Notes under the pieces: generated by a model
What the model was told of the DNA's origin: nothing
Seen by the model: only the letters and a program-made list of their open reading frames with translations
Database searches by the model: none
Source of the DNA: JBAOHV01 sp964450685
Lineage (GTDB): Bacteria; Actinomycetota; Acidimicrobiia; Acidimicrobiales; Microtrichaceae
DNA: 64,000 bases
Assembly (NCBI GenBank): GCA_964450685.1
Contig: CAYVDN010000014.1
Span: forward strand, 1 to 64,000
Reading direction: 5' to 3'
Translations under genes and position numbers: made by a program
Shown: piece by piece, positions 42,152 to 49,978 of the stretch
How the letters are laid out: every line of letters begins with the position of its first letter
How positions within the stretch are numbered: position 1 is the stretch's first letter

Positions 42152-43175
42152 GCGCCCCTCGCTCGTCGGTGTGCGGCTGATCCGCGCCGGCCTGCTGGTG
42201 GTGGTCGCAACGGCGCTGCTGGGAGCGTCGGTTGTCGCCGTGGCGGTGGTGACCCCGTTGCAGGAGGTCAGCTTCCGTTGGATGGGTCTGACCGGCGTGG
42301 CCTTGCCGGTGACGGGGATCCTGGCGGCTCTGGCGACACTCGCCGCTGTGGGCTACTCGCTGAGCGCCCCCTCGAGCGGCCGAGCAGTTCGGTTGTCGTG
42401 TCTCGCCGGAGTGCTGGTCGTCTGGGCGATGGTTTCTGCGCTGGCCTGGCCGACGCTTGCCGGGATGGCGGCGCCACGGAACCCGGGGGGAGGTGTTCCG
42501 CTGGAACTCGTCGTGCAGAACCTCTGGTACCTGAACGAGGATCCGGTCTCCACCGCGGACGCGGTGATGGCGCTGGACGCAGATGTCCTGGTCCTGGTCG
42601 AGTACACACCTGTACATGCAGAGGCACTCCGGGACGCCGGGGCGGCGGCGGAGTACCCCTACGTGTGGGAGTCGCCCCACGAGTTGGGCAGCGGCCTGGC
42701 GGTGCTCTCCAGGGTACCCCTGGGACCTGTGACACCGATCCCGACCCGTGGCGACGGTGCAACCATGCAACTGCGGCCCCCGGGCGGCCTCGCCACCCTC
42801 CACGTCGTTCATCCGATCGCACCCCGTAACCGGTGGGGTCTGACCAACTGGATCAAGGACTACCGGGTGCTGCAGGCGACGTTTGCCGATGCCCCGCCGG
42901 ACACGATCATCGCTGGCGACTTCAACGCGACCGGCGCACACCGTCGCTACCGCGAACTGCTCGCCGCTGGCGAGCTGAGCGACGCCCAGGACGTGTCGGG
43001 CAGCGGATTCGGATCGACCTGGCCGTCGACCGACTGGATCCCGCCGCTGATGCGCCTTGACCGCGTGCTGGTCGGCAGCGCGATCGGCGTCGACGGTGTC
43101 GAGGTGCTGGACCCGGTCGGCGCCGACCACAGGGGAGTGCTCGCTCGTCTCAGGTTGCCTCCGGCCGGGCCGTAG
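42144..43175 (+). CDS. Membrane-anchored endonuclease/exonuclease/phosphatase-fold protein
   Basis: A 343-residue protein with three N-terminal transmembrane helices (AGLLVVVATALLGASVVAVA; WMGLTGVALPVTGILAALA; LSCLAGVLVVWAMVSALAW) and a C-terminal EEP phosphohydrolase domain, probably outside the membrane. Catalytic positions are present: Asn in VVQNLWYLN, Glu in LVLVEYTPVHAE, GDFNATGAH, LDRVLV and the terminal GADHRGV. The EEP fold covers nucleases, phosphatases and lipid phosphodiesterases, so the substrate is open. GTG start overlapping aroQ. The stop TAG doubles as the start of the next gene's -10 box. Confidence 0.82.
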   Translation: MAERPSLVGVRLIRAGLLVVVATALLGASVVAVAVVTPLQEVSFRWMGLTGVALPVTGILAALATLAAVGYSLSAPSSGRAVRLSCLAGVLVVWAMVSALAWPTLAGMAAPRNPGGGVPLELVVQNLWYLNEDPVSTADAVMALDADVLVLVEYTPVHAEALRDAGAAAEYPYVWESPHELGSGLAVLSRVPLGPVTPIPTRGDGATMQLRPPGGLATLHVVHPIAPRNRWGLTNWIKDYRVLQATFADAPPDTIIAGDFNATGAHRRYRELLAAGELSDAQDVSGSGFGSTWPSTDWIPPLMRLDRVLVGSAIGVDGVEVLDPVGADHRGVLARLRLPPAGP

Positions 43176-43178
43176 GCT
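43173..43178 (+). promoter_or_regulatory. Candidate -10 box of the Xaa-Pro peptidase gene (leaderless)
   Basis: TAGGCT, made partly of the preceding gene's TAG stop, ends seven bases before ATG 43186. Confidence 0.5.
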
Positions 43179-43185
43179 GGTCCCG

Positions 43186-44328
43186 ATGGCCGTGACCGAA
43201 CGATCTACACCAGAGTTCCCACCGGACGCGCTTCCGCCCATGGACGTGGCGTCGCGTGCCCGGCGACTTCGTGATGCCCTGGAAGAAGCACACTGCGACG
43301 CTCTCGTCGTCACGAACCTGACGAACATCCGGTACCTGACCGGCTTCACCGGGTCGGCCGCAGTGCTGTTGGTGAGCCCGACCGAGCTGCTGTTCGTTTC
43401 CGACGGCCGCTACCAGACCCAGAGCCACCAGCAGATCGCCGCGGCCGGGGTGGACGCGCGGATCGAGATCGTCGCTGCGGACCCGGAGTCGGTCGTGGCT
43501 GACGCTGTGGTCGCGTCCGGCGCGGGGAGGCTCGGTCTCGAGGCGGGCTCGATCACGTGGGCGCAGCAACGCCGCTGGGCCTCGACGTTGTTCAGCGACG
43601 GTGAGCTCGTCGCCACCGACGGCCTGGTAGAGCAGCTACGTCTGGTGAAGGACCCGGGGGAAGCTGCACGGATCCGCACGGCGTGCGCGATCGCTGACCG
43701 GGCTTTGGCGCAGGTGCGCGGCAAGCTGCTCGACGGGCCCACCGAGGTCGAGTTCGCGCTCGAGCTGGACGCAGCGATGCGTCACCTGGGGGCCGAGGAC
43801 GTCAGCTTCGAGACGATCGTGGCGTCCGGCCCCAACGGAGCCAAGCCTCACCACCGACCGTCACAGCGGCGTATCGCCGAGGGTGATCTCGTCGTGTTGG
43901 ACTTCGGTGCGTTGGTCGACGGCTACCACTCCGACATGACCCGCACCCTGGCGGTCGGCGACATCGGTGCAGAACGCAGCCGGATGCTCGAGGTGGTGCT
44001 CGAGTCCCAGGACGCCGGTGTACGAGCTGTCCGGGCGGGTGAGACCGCTGTGGCGATCGACGAAGCGTGCCGTGCCGTGATCGACGACGCCGGTTGGGGA
44101 GAGGCGTTCCTGCACTCGACCGGGCACGGTGTCGGTCTGGACATACACGAGGAGCCAAGGGTCTCGGCCCGCTCTGCTGCTACCCTCGTCGCCGGCCACG
44201 TGGTGACCGTGGAGCCGGGGGTCTACCTTCCCGAGCTCGGCGGGGTCCGCATCGAGGACACCGTGCTGGTCACCGACGACGGTTGCGACCGTCTCACCCT
44301 GACCCCCAAGGACCCTGCGGTCAACTGA
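43186..44328 (+). CDS. Xaa-Pro aminopeptidase family protein
   Basis: A 380-residue M24-fold metallopeptidase that probably cleaves X-Pro dipeptides or N-terminal X-Pro bonds. The creatinase-like N-domain includes LVVTNLTNIRYLTGFTGSAA. The dinuclear metal site ligands are seen in VLDFGALVDGYHSDMTRT (two Asp), HSTGHGVGLDIHEEP (His), VVTVEPGVYLP (Glu) and GVRIEDTVLVT (Glu). Placement between aroQ and efp matches the pepQ/pepP gene of other actinobacteria. Confidence 0.92.
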   Translation: MAVTERSTPEFPPDALPPMDVASRARRLRDALEEAHCDALVVTNLTNIRYLTGFTGSAAVLLVSPTELLFVSDGRYQTQSHQQIAAAGVDARIEIVAADPESVVADAVVASGAGRLGLEAGSITWAQQRRWASTLFSDGELVATDGLVEQLRLVKDPGEAARIRTACAIADRALAQVRGKLLDGPTEVEFALELDAAMRHLGAEDVSFETIVASGPNGAKPHHRPSQRRIAEGDLVVLDFGALVDGYHSDMTRTLAVGDIGAERSRMLEVVLESQDAGVRAVRAGETAVAIDEACRAVIDDAGWGEAFLHSTGHGVGLDIHEEPRVSARSAATLVAGHVVTVEPGVYLPELGGVRIEDTVLVTDDGCDRLTLTPKDPAVN

Positions 44329-44403
44329 GCGGTCACGGCGCCTGCCGTCGCGGACCACCCAGACCCCCCCGATTCACGAACGCCAGAAACACGGAGGCCG
44401 ACG

Positions 44404-44967
44404 ATGCCCCAGATCTCCACCGCAGACTTCAAGAACGGCATGACCATCGATCTCGACGACGGCCTGTTCCAGATCGCCGAGTTCCAACACGTCAAGCCCG
44501 GCAAGGGCGGTGCGTTCGTGCGCACCTCGCTGCGCAACGTCCGCAACGGCGGTGTGGTCGAGAGGACGTTCCGGGCAGGCGAGAAGATGGAGCGAGCGAT
44601 CGTCGAGAAGCGCGAGATGCAGCTGCTCTACCGCGACGGCGACGACTACGTGTTCATGGACAACAGCACCTACGACCAGCTCAACGTGCCCGCGGCGACA
44701 CTCGGTGACACCACGAACTACCTGATCGACCAGGCCGGCGCCCTTCTGATGATGTACGGCGACGAGATCATCGGTGTCGAGCTGCCAGCGTCGGTCGAGC
44801 TCGACGTCGCCGAGACCGAACCGGGCGAGAAGGGCGATCGCGTGTCCGGCGCCAAGAAGCCCGCCACGCTCGAGACGGGACTGGTCGTGCAGGTGCCCCT
44901 GTTCATCAACCCCGGCGAGAAGATCAAGGTCGACACCCGCACCGGCGACTTCATCTCCCGGGCGTGA
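44404..44967 (+). CDS. efp: Elongation factor P
   Basis: EF-P relieves ribosome stalling at polyproline stretches. The 187-residue three-barrel protein has the tip loop KPGKGGAFVR, whose Lys is the usual position for modification, then GVVERTFRAGEKM and the C-terminal EPGEKGDR and GLVVQVPLFINPGEKIKV. CGGAGG precedes the ATG. No modification enzyme (epmA or ymfI) is in the window. The stop overlaps the nusB GTG. Confidence 0.97.
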   Translation: MPQISTADFKNGMTIDLDDGLFQIAEFQHVKPGKGGAFVRTSLRNVRNGGVVERTFRAGEKMERAIVEKREMQLLYRDGDDYVFMDNSTYDQLNVPAATLGDTTNYLIDQAGALLMMYGDEIIGVELPASVELDVAETEPGEKGDRVSGAKKPATLETGLVVQVPLFINPGEKIKVDTRTGDFISRA

Positions 44968-45524
44968 GCAACAGCGGGACTGGCGACGATCCCGGCGCAC
45001 AGTCGGACGACACCCCGCAGCAGCGCGTGCCAGACGGCGCGCCAGTCAGCGAGTCGGTGATCGACACCGTCCTGGATGCCGAGACCGTCGTCGAGCAGAT
45101 CGACGTCGAGGCCCCACCGGTCGTCAGGCCGGTGGTCGGCGGTCGCCACGAGGCGCGTGAGCGAGCAGTGCACCTGCTCTACGAGTCGCGCATCAAGGAC
45201 CTGCCGATATCGCAGGTGCTCGCTTCGCAGGTGCTTGCTCCTGACGAGTACACCGACGCGCTCGTGCGCGGCGTGGTCGAGCACCGCTCCCAGATCGACG
45301 AGCTGCTCGCCCGGCGGGTGCAGGGATGGAGCCTGGAACGGATGGCGGCCCTCGACCTCGTCGTGTTGCAGGTGGCCTGCTTCGAATTGGCTCATCGTCC
45401 GGACGTACCACGAGGCGTGGTGCTGGCAGAAGCAGTCGACCTGGCAGGACGTTACGGGACCGACGACTCGGCCCGCTTCGTGAACGGAGTTCTCGCCGCG
45501 GCAGCGGACGAGCTCCGAGCGTAG
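44964..45524 (+). CDS. nusB: Transcription antitermination factor NusB
   Basis: NusB with NusE binds boxA RNA to prevent premature termination in rRNA operons. The 186-residue protein carries a 50-residue acidic N-terminal extension before the helical NusB domain (RHEARERAVHLLYES, about 57). The C-terminal block reads LERMAALDLVVLQVACFEL and then VVLAEAVDLAGRYGTDDSA. GTG start overlapping efp. The efp-nusB order is standard for actinobacteria. Confidence 0.95.
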   Translation: MSNSGTGDDPGAQSDDTPQQRVPDGAPVSESVIDTVLDAETVVEQIDVEAPPVVRPVVGGRHEARERAVHLLYESRIKDLPISQVLASQVLAPDEYTDALVRGVVEHRSQIDELLARRVQGWSLERMAALDLVVLQVACFELAHRPDVPRGVVLAEAVDLAGRYGTDDSARFVNGVLAAAADELRA

Positions 45525-45566
45525 ACACACCCGCGAGCACCGGTGGCAGCGTTTCGTCGCTCGTTC

Positions 45567-45587
45567 TCCTGACGACGGTGGTCAGGA
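45567..45587 (+). terminator. Possible terminator after nusB
   Basis: TCCTGAC (45567-45573) pairs with GTCAGGA (45581-45587) around a seven-base loop; no T tract. A second stem, CACTTC/GAAGTG, lies at 45633-45648 ahead of the next gene. Confidence 0.4.
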
Positions 45588-45692
45588 TGACCAGTGGGCG
45601 AGTCCCGGCATGATCGCCCTCGCAGCTGATGGCACTTCCATCGAAGTGGCTCAGTTCTGCTGGTAGTTGGCCGATGGAGGAGGACCGACATC

Positions 45693-46666
45693 ATGACGGA
45701 GGACCCTTCGATGAACGACGACCGCTACCGCCTGCTGACCCGCAGCGACATGGACGGCCTGGTGTGCGCGTTGCTGCTCAAGGAGCTGGACCTCCTCGGT
45801 GAGATCGAGTTCCACCACCCGAAGGACGTCCAGGACGGAAAGGTGGCAGTGACTGATCGCGACATCCTGACCAACCTCCCGTACGTCGACGGCTGCGGCA
45901 TGTGCTTCGACCACCACGCCAGCGAGTTGATCCGCAACGGCGGCGACGATCTGCCGGGATACATCCTCGAGCCGGACGCCAAATCGGCAGCGCGGGTGGT
46001 CTATGACCACTTCGGCGGCGCAGCTCGGTTCCCCAGCATCAGCCCGGAGCTCATGTTCGCCGTGGACAAGGCCGATGCGGCCGAGTTCGAGATGCAGGAC
46101 GTGTTGGAGCCCAAGGGCTGGGAGTTGTTGTCGTTCCTCATGGACGCTCGTACCGGTCTCGGTCGCTTCCGCGACTTCCGGGTATCGAACTACCAGCTGA
46201 TGATGACACTCATCGACTGCTGCCGCGACCTGTCGATCGACGAGATCCTGGCGCTGCCCGACGTCGCTGAGCGCGTCGAGCTGTTCCAGGCCCAGCACGA
46301 CTTGTTCCGCAACCAGATCTCCCGGGTCGCACAGGTCCACGACAACCTGGTCGTGCTGGACCTGCGCGACGAAGAGGTCATCTACGCCGGCAACCGGTTC
46401 GTGGTCTACGCGATGTTCCCCGAGTGCGACATTTCGATGCACGTCATGTGGGGCCGGGCCCAGCAGAACACCGTTTACACGGTCGGAAAATCCATCTTCG
46501 ATCGGTCCAACCCGGTCGAGGTCGGCCAGCTGATGCTGGAGTACGGCGGGGTGGGCACCACGCCGCGGGCACCTGCCAGCGACCCAACGAGGTGGCCGAC
46601 GCGACCAAGGCCGAGCTGATCGAGCGGCTGGTAGCGCTGTCTGGCCGCCGACCTGTCAACGCCTGA
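45693..46666 (+). CDS. DHH family phosphoesterase, frameshifted near the 3' end
   Basis: A DHH/DHHA1 phosphoesterase related to oligoribonuclease and exopolyphosphatase-like enzymes. The N-domain has LLTRSDMDGLVCALLL and the metal motif in MCFDHHASE. As written, the frame reads LMLEYGGVGTT and stops at 46619. In the frame one base earlier the expected DHHA1 motif GGHHAAGTCQ appears and runs to a stop at 46666. One extra G in the GGGG run at 46548-46551 would restore GGGGHHAAG and a 324-residue protein. The break is therefore a one-base deletion, either real or a sequencing error. GGAGGAGG precedes the ATG by ten bases. Confidence 0.88.
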
Positions 46667-46810
46667 GCACCTGGCCACGTAAACGCAAGAGGTCGAGTCT
46701 CTCCCGGGCTTCGCCCATCCTTGCGTCGAGCGACGCCTGGGAAGGGGCGTCTGCTGCAGATTCGGTTGTCGCCTTGAGCGACTACCGGCTGGACGACGGC
46801 TCGCTGGGCG
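46656..46810 (-). other. Short unassigned open segment, possible gene remnant
   Basis: On the minus strand 46791-46656 reads about 44 codons without a start of its own: ATTESAADAPSQASLDARMG, then EARERLDLLRLRGQVLRR and a stop inside the repaired end of the DHH gene. It looks like a helical protein tail but I cannot identify it. Together with the adjacent truncated aminotransferase it suggests a region of gene decay. Confidence 0.3.
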
Positions 46811-47293
46811 CTACGCCCCTGACTTGGACGACACTTCAACGGCCCGGCAGGGTGGGCGACGGTGACCCGGCAGCAGCTTCGCTGCCGCTTCTTGTCGCAC
46901 CTCGTAGCCCTTGTTGGCCAGCAACCGCCACGGAAAGTGGTTCGAGCTGTACTCGCGCTCGCCGATCACGACGTTCTGACCGGTCCTGGCCGGACCAAAC
47001 TGCGCAGACACGAGTCCCGCTGCGGCGGACACCGACGGGATGAGCGCTATGTCAGCTCGATCTGCTCCCATCAGGGCTGCGACTGAAGTTCTGGCCGACT
47101 CGGCAGCCGCCTCTCCCTGGTCGAAGTCCAGACCGGACTTCGACCATTCGTCGACATACCGGTGATACGCCGCAGTCAAGGCTTCACTCGCCAGTCCGAC
47201 GGCCGCTGTGTTGAAGTACGCGGATCCATCCGTCGCCGGGAACAAGGCCCGCGCCTCGCGGACATCGACAGCGATCCCCCTGCTGCTGTTCAC
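46811..47293 (-). pseudogene. Class V aminotransferase, N-terminal remnant
   Basis: The first 130 of 160 residues look like the N-terminus of a PLP-dependent class V aminotransferase/desulfurase-like protein: ALFPATDGSAYFNTAAVGL, ARTSVAALMGADRADIALI, SVSAAAGLVSAQFG and EREYSSNHFPWRLLANKGYE. Such proteins are about 370-400 residues; here the frame breaks into unrelated sequence and stops before the PLP-lysine region, so it cannot be active. The GTG start still has a well-placed -10 (TACGGT) six bases upstream, so it may still be transcribed. Confidence 0.7.
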
Positions 47294-47299
47294 GTCGGA

Positions 47300-47305
47300 A
47301 CCGTA
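47300..47305 (-). promoter_or_regulatory. Candidate -10 box of the aminotransferase remnant
   Basis: Minus-strand TACGGT ends six bases before GTG 47293, the same arrangement as at intact genes. Confidence 0.4.
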
Positions 47306-47331
47306 ACCCGAACATCCTCGATGAGTTCGAG

Positions 47332-47461
47332 ATGATGGAGCCTGCAGGTGTCATCATGAGAGGCCGCTGACTGGACGCCTACGCACGAGGTGCCACGCCG
47401 GTCCGAGTGGCGACCTCACCCACAGGCAGGCAGTGTCCACATGTTCGAGTTTGCCTGGTGG
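47332..47461 (+). promoter_or_regulatory. Structured region upstream of the crcB pair
   Basis: Three stems lie in tandem: ATGATG/CATCAT (47332-47337 with 47352-47357); GAGGTGCCAC with GTGGCGACCTC (47387-47396 with 47407-47417, one bulge); and CCACAGGCA with TGCCTGGTGG (47420-47428 with 47452-47461, one bulge). The first gene's ribosome site follows. I could not align this with the known fluoride riboswitch. It is a candidate RNA leader only. Confidence 0.4.
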
Positions 47462-47505
47462 AATGCGCCGAAGGACGAAGTGGAAGCCGGAAAGGCTGGG
47501 AGTAC

Positions 47506-47925
47506 ATGCGCGATGTCAGGAAGCAGAGTCGCTTGGTCGCAGTTGCCCTGGGCGGAGCGGTCGGCTCGACTGCGAGGTGGGGTGTCGTCTCGGTCTTCGG
47601 GCACCAGTCCCCGTTCCCATGGCCCGTTTTGTTGGTGAACGTCGCCGGGTCCGTGCTGCTTGGCGTTCTCCTCGGCGAGGAGTGGTCGCATCCACAGGCT
47701 CGGCTGGTACTTCACGACTTCGGTGGCATCGGAGTGTGTGGCGGTCTCACAACCTTTTCGACCTTCTCTCTCGAGGTGGTGGAACTGGCCCGAATCGGCC
47801 GATCAGAGGTTGCCGCGGTGTATGTGGCTGCGTCGCTCGTCTCAGGTCTCCTTGGCGTAGCCGGTGGCGCCGCCATGCTTCGTCGGTTCCGATCGCTGGA
47901 TCTTGCGGTGGAGGGCGACCAATGA
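47506..47925 (+). CDS. crcB: Fluoride channel subunit (CrcB/Fluc)
   Basis: A 139-residue membrane protein with four hydrophobic spans. Family marks are VALGGAVGSTARWG, the pore Asn in LLVNVAGSVLLGVLLGE and GGLTTFSTFSLEVVEL. Fluc channels export fluoride as dual-topology dimers; where two genes are adjacent the channel is usually a heterodimer of oppositely inserted subunits. GGGAG lies four bases before the ATG. The stop overlaps the second gene (ATGA), which supports a heterodimer. Confidence 0.93.
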   Translation: MRDVRKQSRLVAVALGGAVGSTARWGVVSVFGHQSPFPWPVLLVNVAGSVLLGVLLGEEWSHPQARLVLHDFGGIGVCGGLTTFSTFSLEVVELARIGRSEVAAVYVAASLVSGLLGVAGGAAMLRRFRSLDLAVEGDQ

Positions 47926-48257
47926 TGACAGCTGTCGCCTTCGTGCTTGCGTCTGCCGTCGGTTCACTCGCTCGCGCGGGAGTCGGTCGCCGCTGGAACC
48001 GGCCAGGAGGGTTTCCAATGGGAACCCTGGTCGTCAACCTCACCGGCTCCTTCCTGCTGGGCGTTCTCTCGTCGGTCACGCCGCCTGCGTTCACGGTCAT
48101 CGGTGTAGGTGGGCTCGGCGCCTACACGACCTTCTCGAGCTTCGCTCACGACGCCATTGCGCTGGCGAGGAGGAAGCAGCTGGGCCTTGCTGGGGTCTAT
48201 ATCGGGGTGTCGTGTTTGAGCATCGGTGCCGCAGCTCTCGGGATGGCGTTCTCGTGA
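47922..48257 (+). CDS. crcB: Fluoride channel subunit (CrcB/Fluc), second paralogue
   Basis: A 111-residue partner of the preceding channel gene, with VLASAVGSLARAGVGRRW, the pore Asn in TLVVNLTGSFLLGVLSS and GGLGAYTTFSSFAHDAI. Four short hydrophobic spans fill most of the protein. It has two adjacent ATG codons (47922, 47925), either of which could be used. Together the two genes would give fluoride resistance. Confidence 0.93.
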   Translation: MMTAVAFVLASAVGSLARAGVGRRWNRPGGFPMGTLVVNLTGSFLLGVLSSVTPPAFTVIGVGGLGAYTTFSSFAHDAIALARRKQLGLAGVYIGVSCLSIGAAALGMAFS

Positions 48258-48345
48258 GCCCGTGCCGCTGGGCTACTTGACCGGATAGGGCGTCACCACT
48301 CGCTTGTGCGGACGATGCGGCCGGAGAGGGTCCGTGCGGTCGTGC

Positions 48346-48351
48346 TAGGGT
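48346..48351 (+). promoter_or_regulatory. Candidate -10 box of the pyr operon
   Basis: TAGGGT would place the transcript start near 48358, exactly at the foot of the PyrR-binding stem. No clear -35. Confidence 0.4.
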
Positions 48352-48357
48352 CGGTGC

Positions 48358-48396
48358 CTGTACGTGAAAGGGGTCCTGAGAGGCTCCTACGGACAG
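48358..48396 (+). promoter_or_regulatory. PyrR-binding loop in the pyr leader
   Basis: The upper stem GGGGTC (48370-48375) with GGCTCC (48382-48387) closes the hexaloop CTGAGA, matching the CNGNGA consensus of PyrR sites. An internal loop separates it from the lower stem CTGTACGT (48358-48365) with ACGGACAG (48389-48396), which has one mismatch. The ribosome site AAAGG of pyrR begins at the 3' edge. PyrR with UMP bound here would be expected to lower pyr expression, probably by blocking translation as reported in mycobacteria. Confidence 0.8.
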
Positions 48397-48410
48397 AAAG
48401 GCCGCTGCCC

Positions 48411-48995
48411 ATGGCAGAACGCGAACGCCGTATGACGCGCCCCTACGGGGGCGTTTTCGTTGCCCGGGCGCAGGTCATGGACGCCGATGACATCCATCGG
48501 GCGCTGCGCCGGATGTCGCACGAGATCCTGGAACGCAACCACGGACTCGATGACGTCGTCCTGGTCGGCCTGCAGACCGGCGGGGTGCAGCTAGCCCACG
48601 CACTGGCCGCAACTCTCGAGGAGATCGAGAGCCTCGAAGGTGTCGAGACCTCGGTTCCGGTAGGCACACTCGATGTCGCCCTGTACCGCGACGACATCGG
48701 CATCCGCCCGGTCCTTCCCGAGGAGGTCACGGACATACCGGTGGACCTCACCGGCAAGATCGTCATCCTGGTCGACGACGTGCTCTTCACCGGGCGCACC
48801 ATCCGGGCCGCGCTCGACGCGGTCATCGACTTCGGTCGGCCCCGCACCGTCCAGCTCGCGGTCATGGTCGACCGGGGACACCGTGAGCTCCCCATCCGGC
48901 CCGACTTCGTCGGCAAGAACCTGCCGACGCGACGCGACGAACTCGTCGACGTGACCATGCAGGGCGTCGAGCTGGGCGAGCTGCAGAAGTCGTGA
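48411..48995 (+). CDS. pyrR: Bifunctional pyr operon regulator / uracil phosphoribosyltransferase
   Basis: PyrR senses UMP and UTP and binds the pyr leader RNA; many also convert uracil to UMP with PRPP. The 194-residue protein has the PRPP loop IVILVDDVLFTGRTIRAAL (near residue 120), LVGLQTGGVQLAHALA and VMVDRGHRELPIRPDFVGKN. ATG 48411 is chosen because AAAGG lies nine bases upstream; ATG 48432 has none. It overlaps pyrB (GTGA) and regulates its own operon through the upstream loop. Confidence 0.95.
   Translation: MAERERRMTRPYGGVFVARAQVMDADDIHRALRRMSHEILERNHGLDDVVLVGLQTGGVQLAHALAATLEEIESLEGVETSVPVGTLDVALYRDDIGIRPVLPEEVTDIPVDLTGKIVILVDDVLFTGRTIRAALDAVIDFGRPRTVQLAVMVDRGHRELPIRPDFVGKNLPTRRDELVDVTMQGVELGELQKS
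48418..48461 (+). promoter_or_regulatory. Terminator-like hairpin and competing hairpin at the start of pyrR
   Basis: CGCCCC (48438-48443) pairs with GGGGCG (48448-48453) around a TACG tetraloop and is followed by TTTTCGTT, a good terminator shape, within codons 10-15 of pyrR. An alternative pairing, AACGCGAACGCC (48418-48429) with GGCGTTTTCGTT (48450-48461), has 11 of 12 pairs including one wobble and excludes the first. This looks like a terminator/antiterminator switch, but it does not overlap the PyrR loop itself. Confidence 0.5.
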
Positions 48996-49978
48996 GCTCC
49001 ACCCCAGTTGTCGAGACACCCAGAGCTGTCGACACCACCCGGCACCTCCTGTCGGTCAACGACCTGACCCGCGAGCAGGTAGTCGAGCTGCTCGACCTGA
49101 CCGACACGTTCGTCGAGGTCGGCCGGCGGGCGATCCCCAAGGTCCCCGCACTGCGCGGCCGCACGGTCGTGTCGCTGTTCTTCGAGGACTCCACCCGGAC
49201 CCGCCTCAGCTTCGACACAGCGGCCAAACGGCTGTCGGCCGACACGATGTCCTTCGCCGTGTCGTCGTCGTCAGTCAACAAGGGCGAGTCCGTGCGCGAC
49301 ACGATCGAGACGATCGAGGCGATGGGCATCGACGCCGTGATCGTGCGGCACCGCTCCTCGGGAGTACCCGCGCAGATCGCCGCCTGGACGAACGCCGCCG
49401 TCATCAACGCCGGCGACGGCTGGCACCAGCACCCCACTCAGGCCCTGCTCGACGCGTACACCGCGCGGGCACACCTGGGCGACCTCCGGGGACGCCACGT
49501 GGCGATCGTCGGCGACGTCAAGCACTCGCGTGTGGCGCGCTCCGACATGGAGATCTTCACGATGCTCGGCGCGAAGGTGACGCTGGTGGCCCCACCGACG
49601 CTGCTGCCCCCGGACACAGCGGCGTGGGACGTCGAGGTCAGCCACCGGCTGGATCCGGTGCTCGAACACGTCGACGTCTGCTACCTGCTGCGCATGCAAC
49701 GTGAGCGCATGACCGAGGCTCTGGTGCCGTCCCTGCGGGAGTACACCGCGGGCTACGGACTGAGTGCCGAACGGGCCGCGCGCCTGGCCCCTGGGGCCAT
49801 CATCATGCACCCCGGCCCCATGAACCGCGGTGTCGAGATCGCGAGCGAGGTGGCCGATCAGCCCAATGCCGTGATCACCGAACAGGTAGCCAACGGCGTA
49901 GCGGTGCGGATGGCGGTCCTGTTCATGCTGTTGGGGTCCGGCCGCCACCTGAACCAGACCCCCGAGGAGTCCTCATGA
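48992..49978 (+). CDS. pyrB: Aspartate carbamoyltransferase catalytic subunit
   Basis: PyrB joins carbamoyl phosphate and aspartate. The 328-residue protein has the carbamoyl-phosphate motif FFEDSTRTRLSFDTAAKRL, the loop SVNKGES, HPTQALLDAYT and HPGPMNRGVEI. GTG start overlapping pyrR; the stop overlaps pyrC (ATGA). No pyrI regulatory subunit is present, as usual in actinobacteria. Confidence 0.97.
   Translation: MSSTPVVETPRAVDTTRHLLSVNDLTREQVVELLDLTDTFVEVGRRAIPKVPALRGRTVVSLFFEDSTRTRLSFDTAAKRLSADTMSFAVSSSSVNKGESVRDTIETIEAMGIDAVIVRHRSSGVPAQIAAWTNAAVINAGDGWHQHPTQALLDAYTARAHLGDLRGRHVAIVGDVKHSRVARSDMEIFTMLGAKVTLVAPPTLLPPDTAAWDVEVSHRLDPVLEHVDVCYLLRMQRERMTEALVPSLREYTAGYGLSAERAARLAPGAIIMHPGPMNRGVEIASEVADQPNAVITEQVANGVAVRMAVLFMLLGSGRHLNQTPEESS

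Noticed and set aside
47294..47505. Fluoride riboswitch upstream of crcB
   Set aside because: Expected from the gene family, but I could not find the conserved pseudoknot partners and UGAUG element in the right order. Reported only as an unclassified structured leader.
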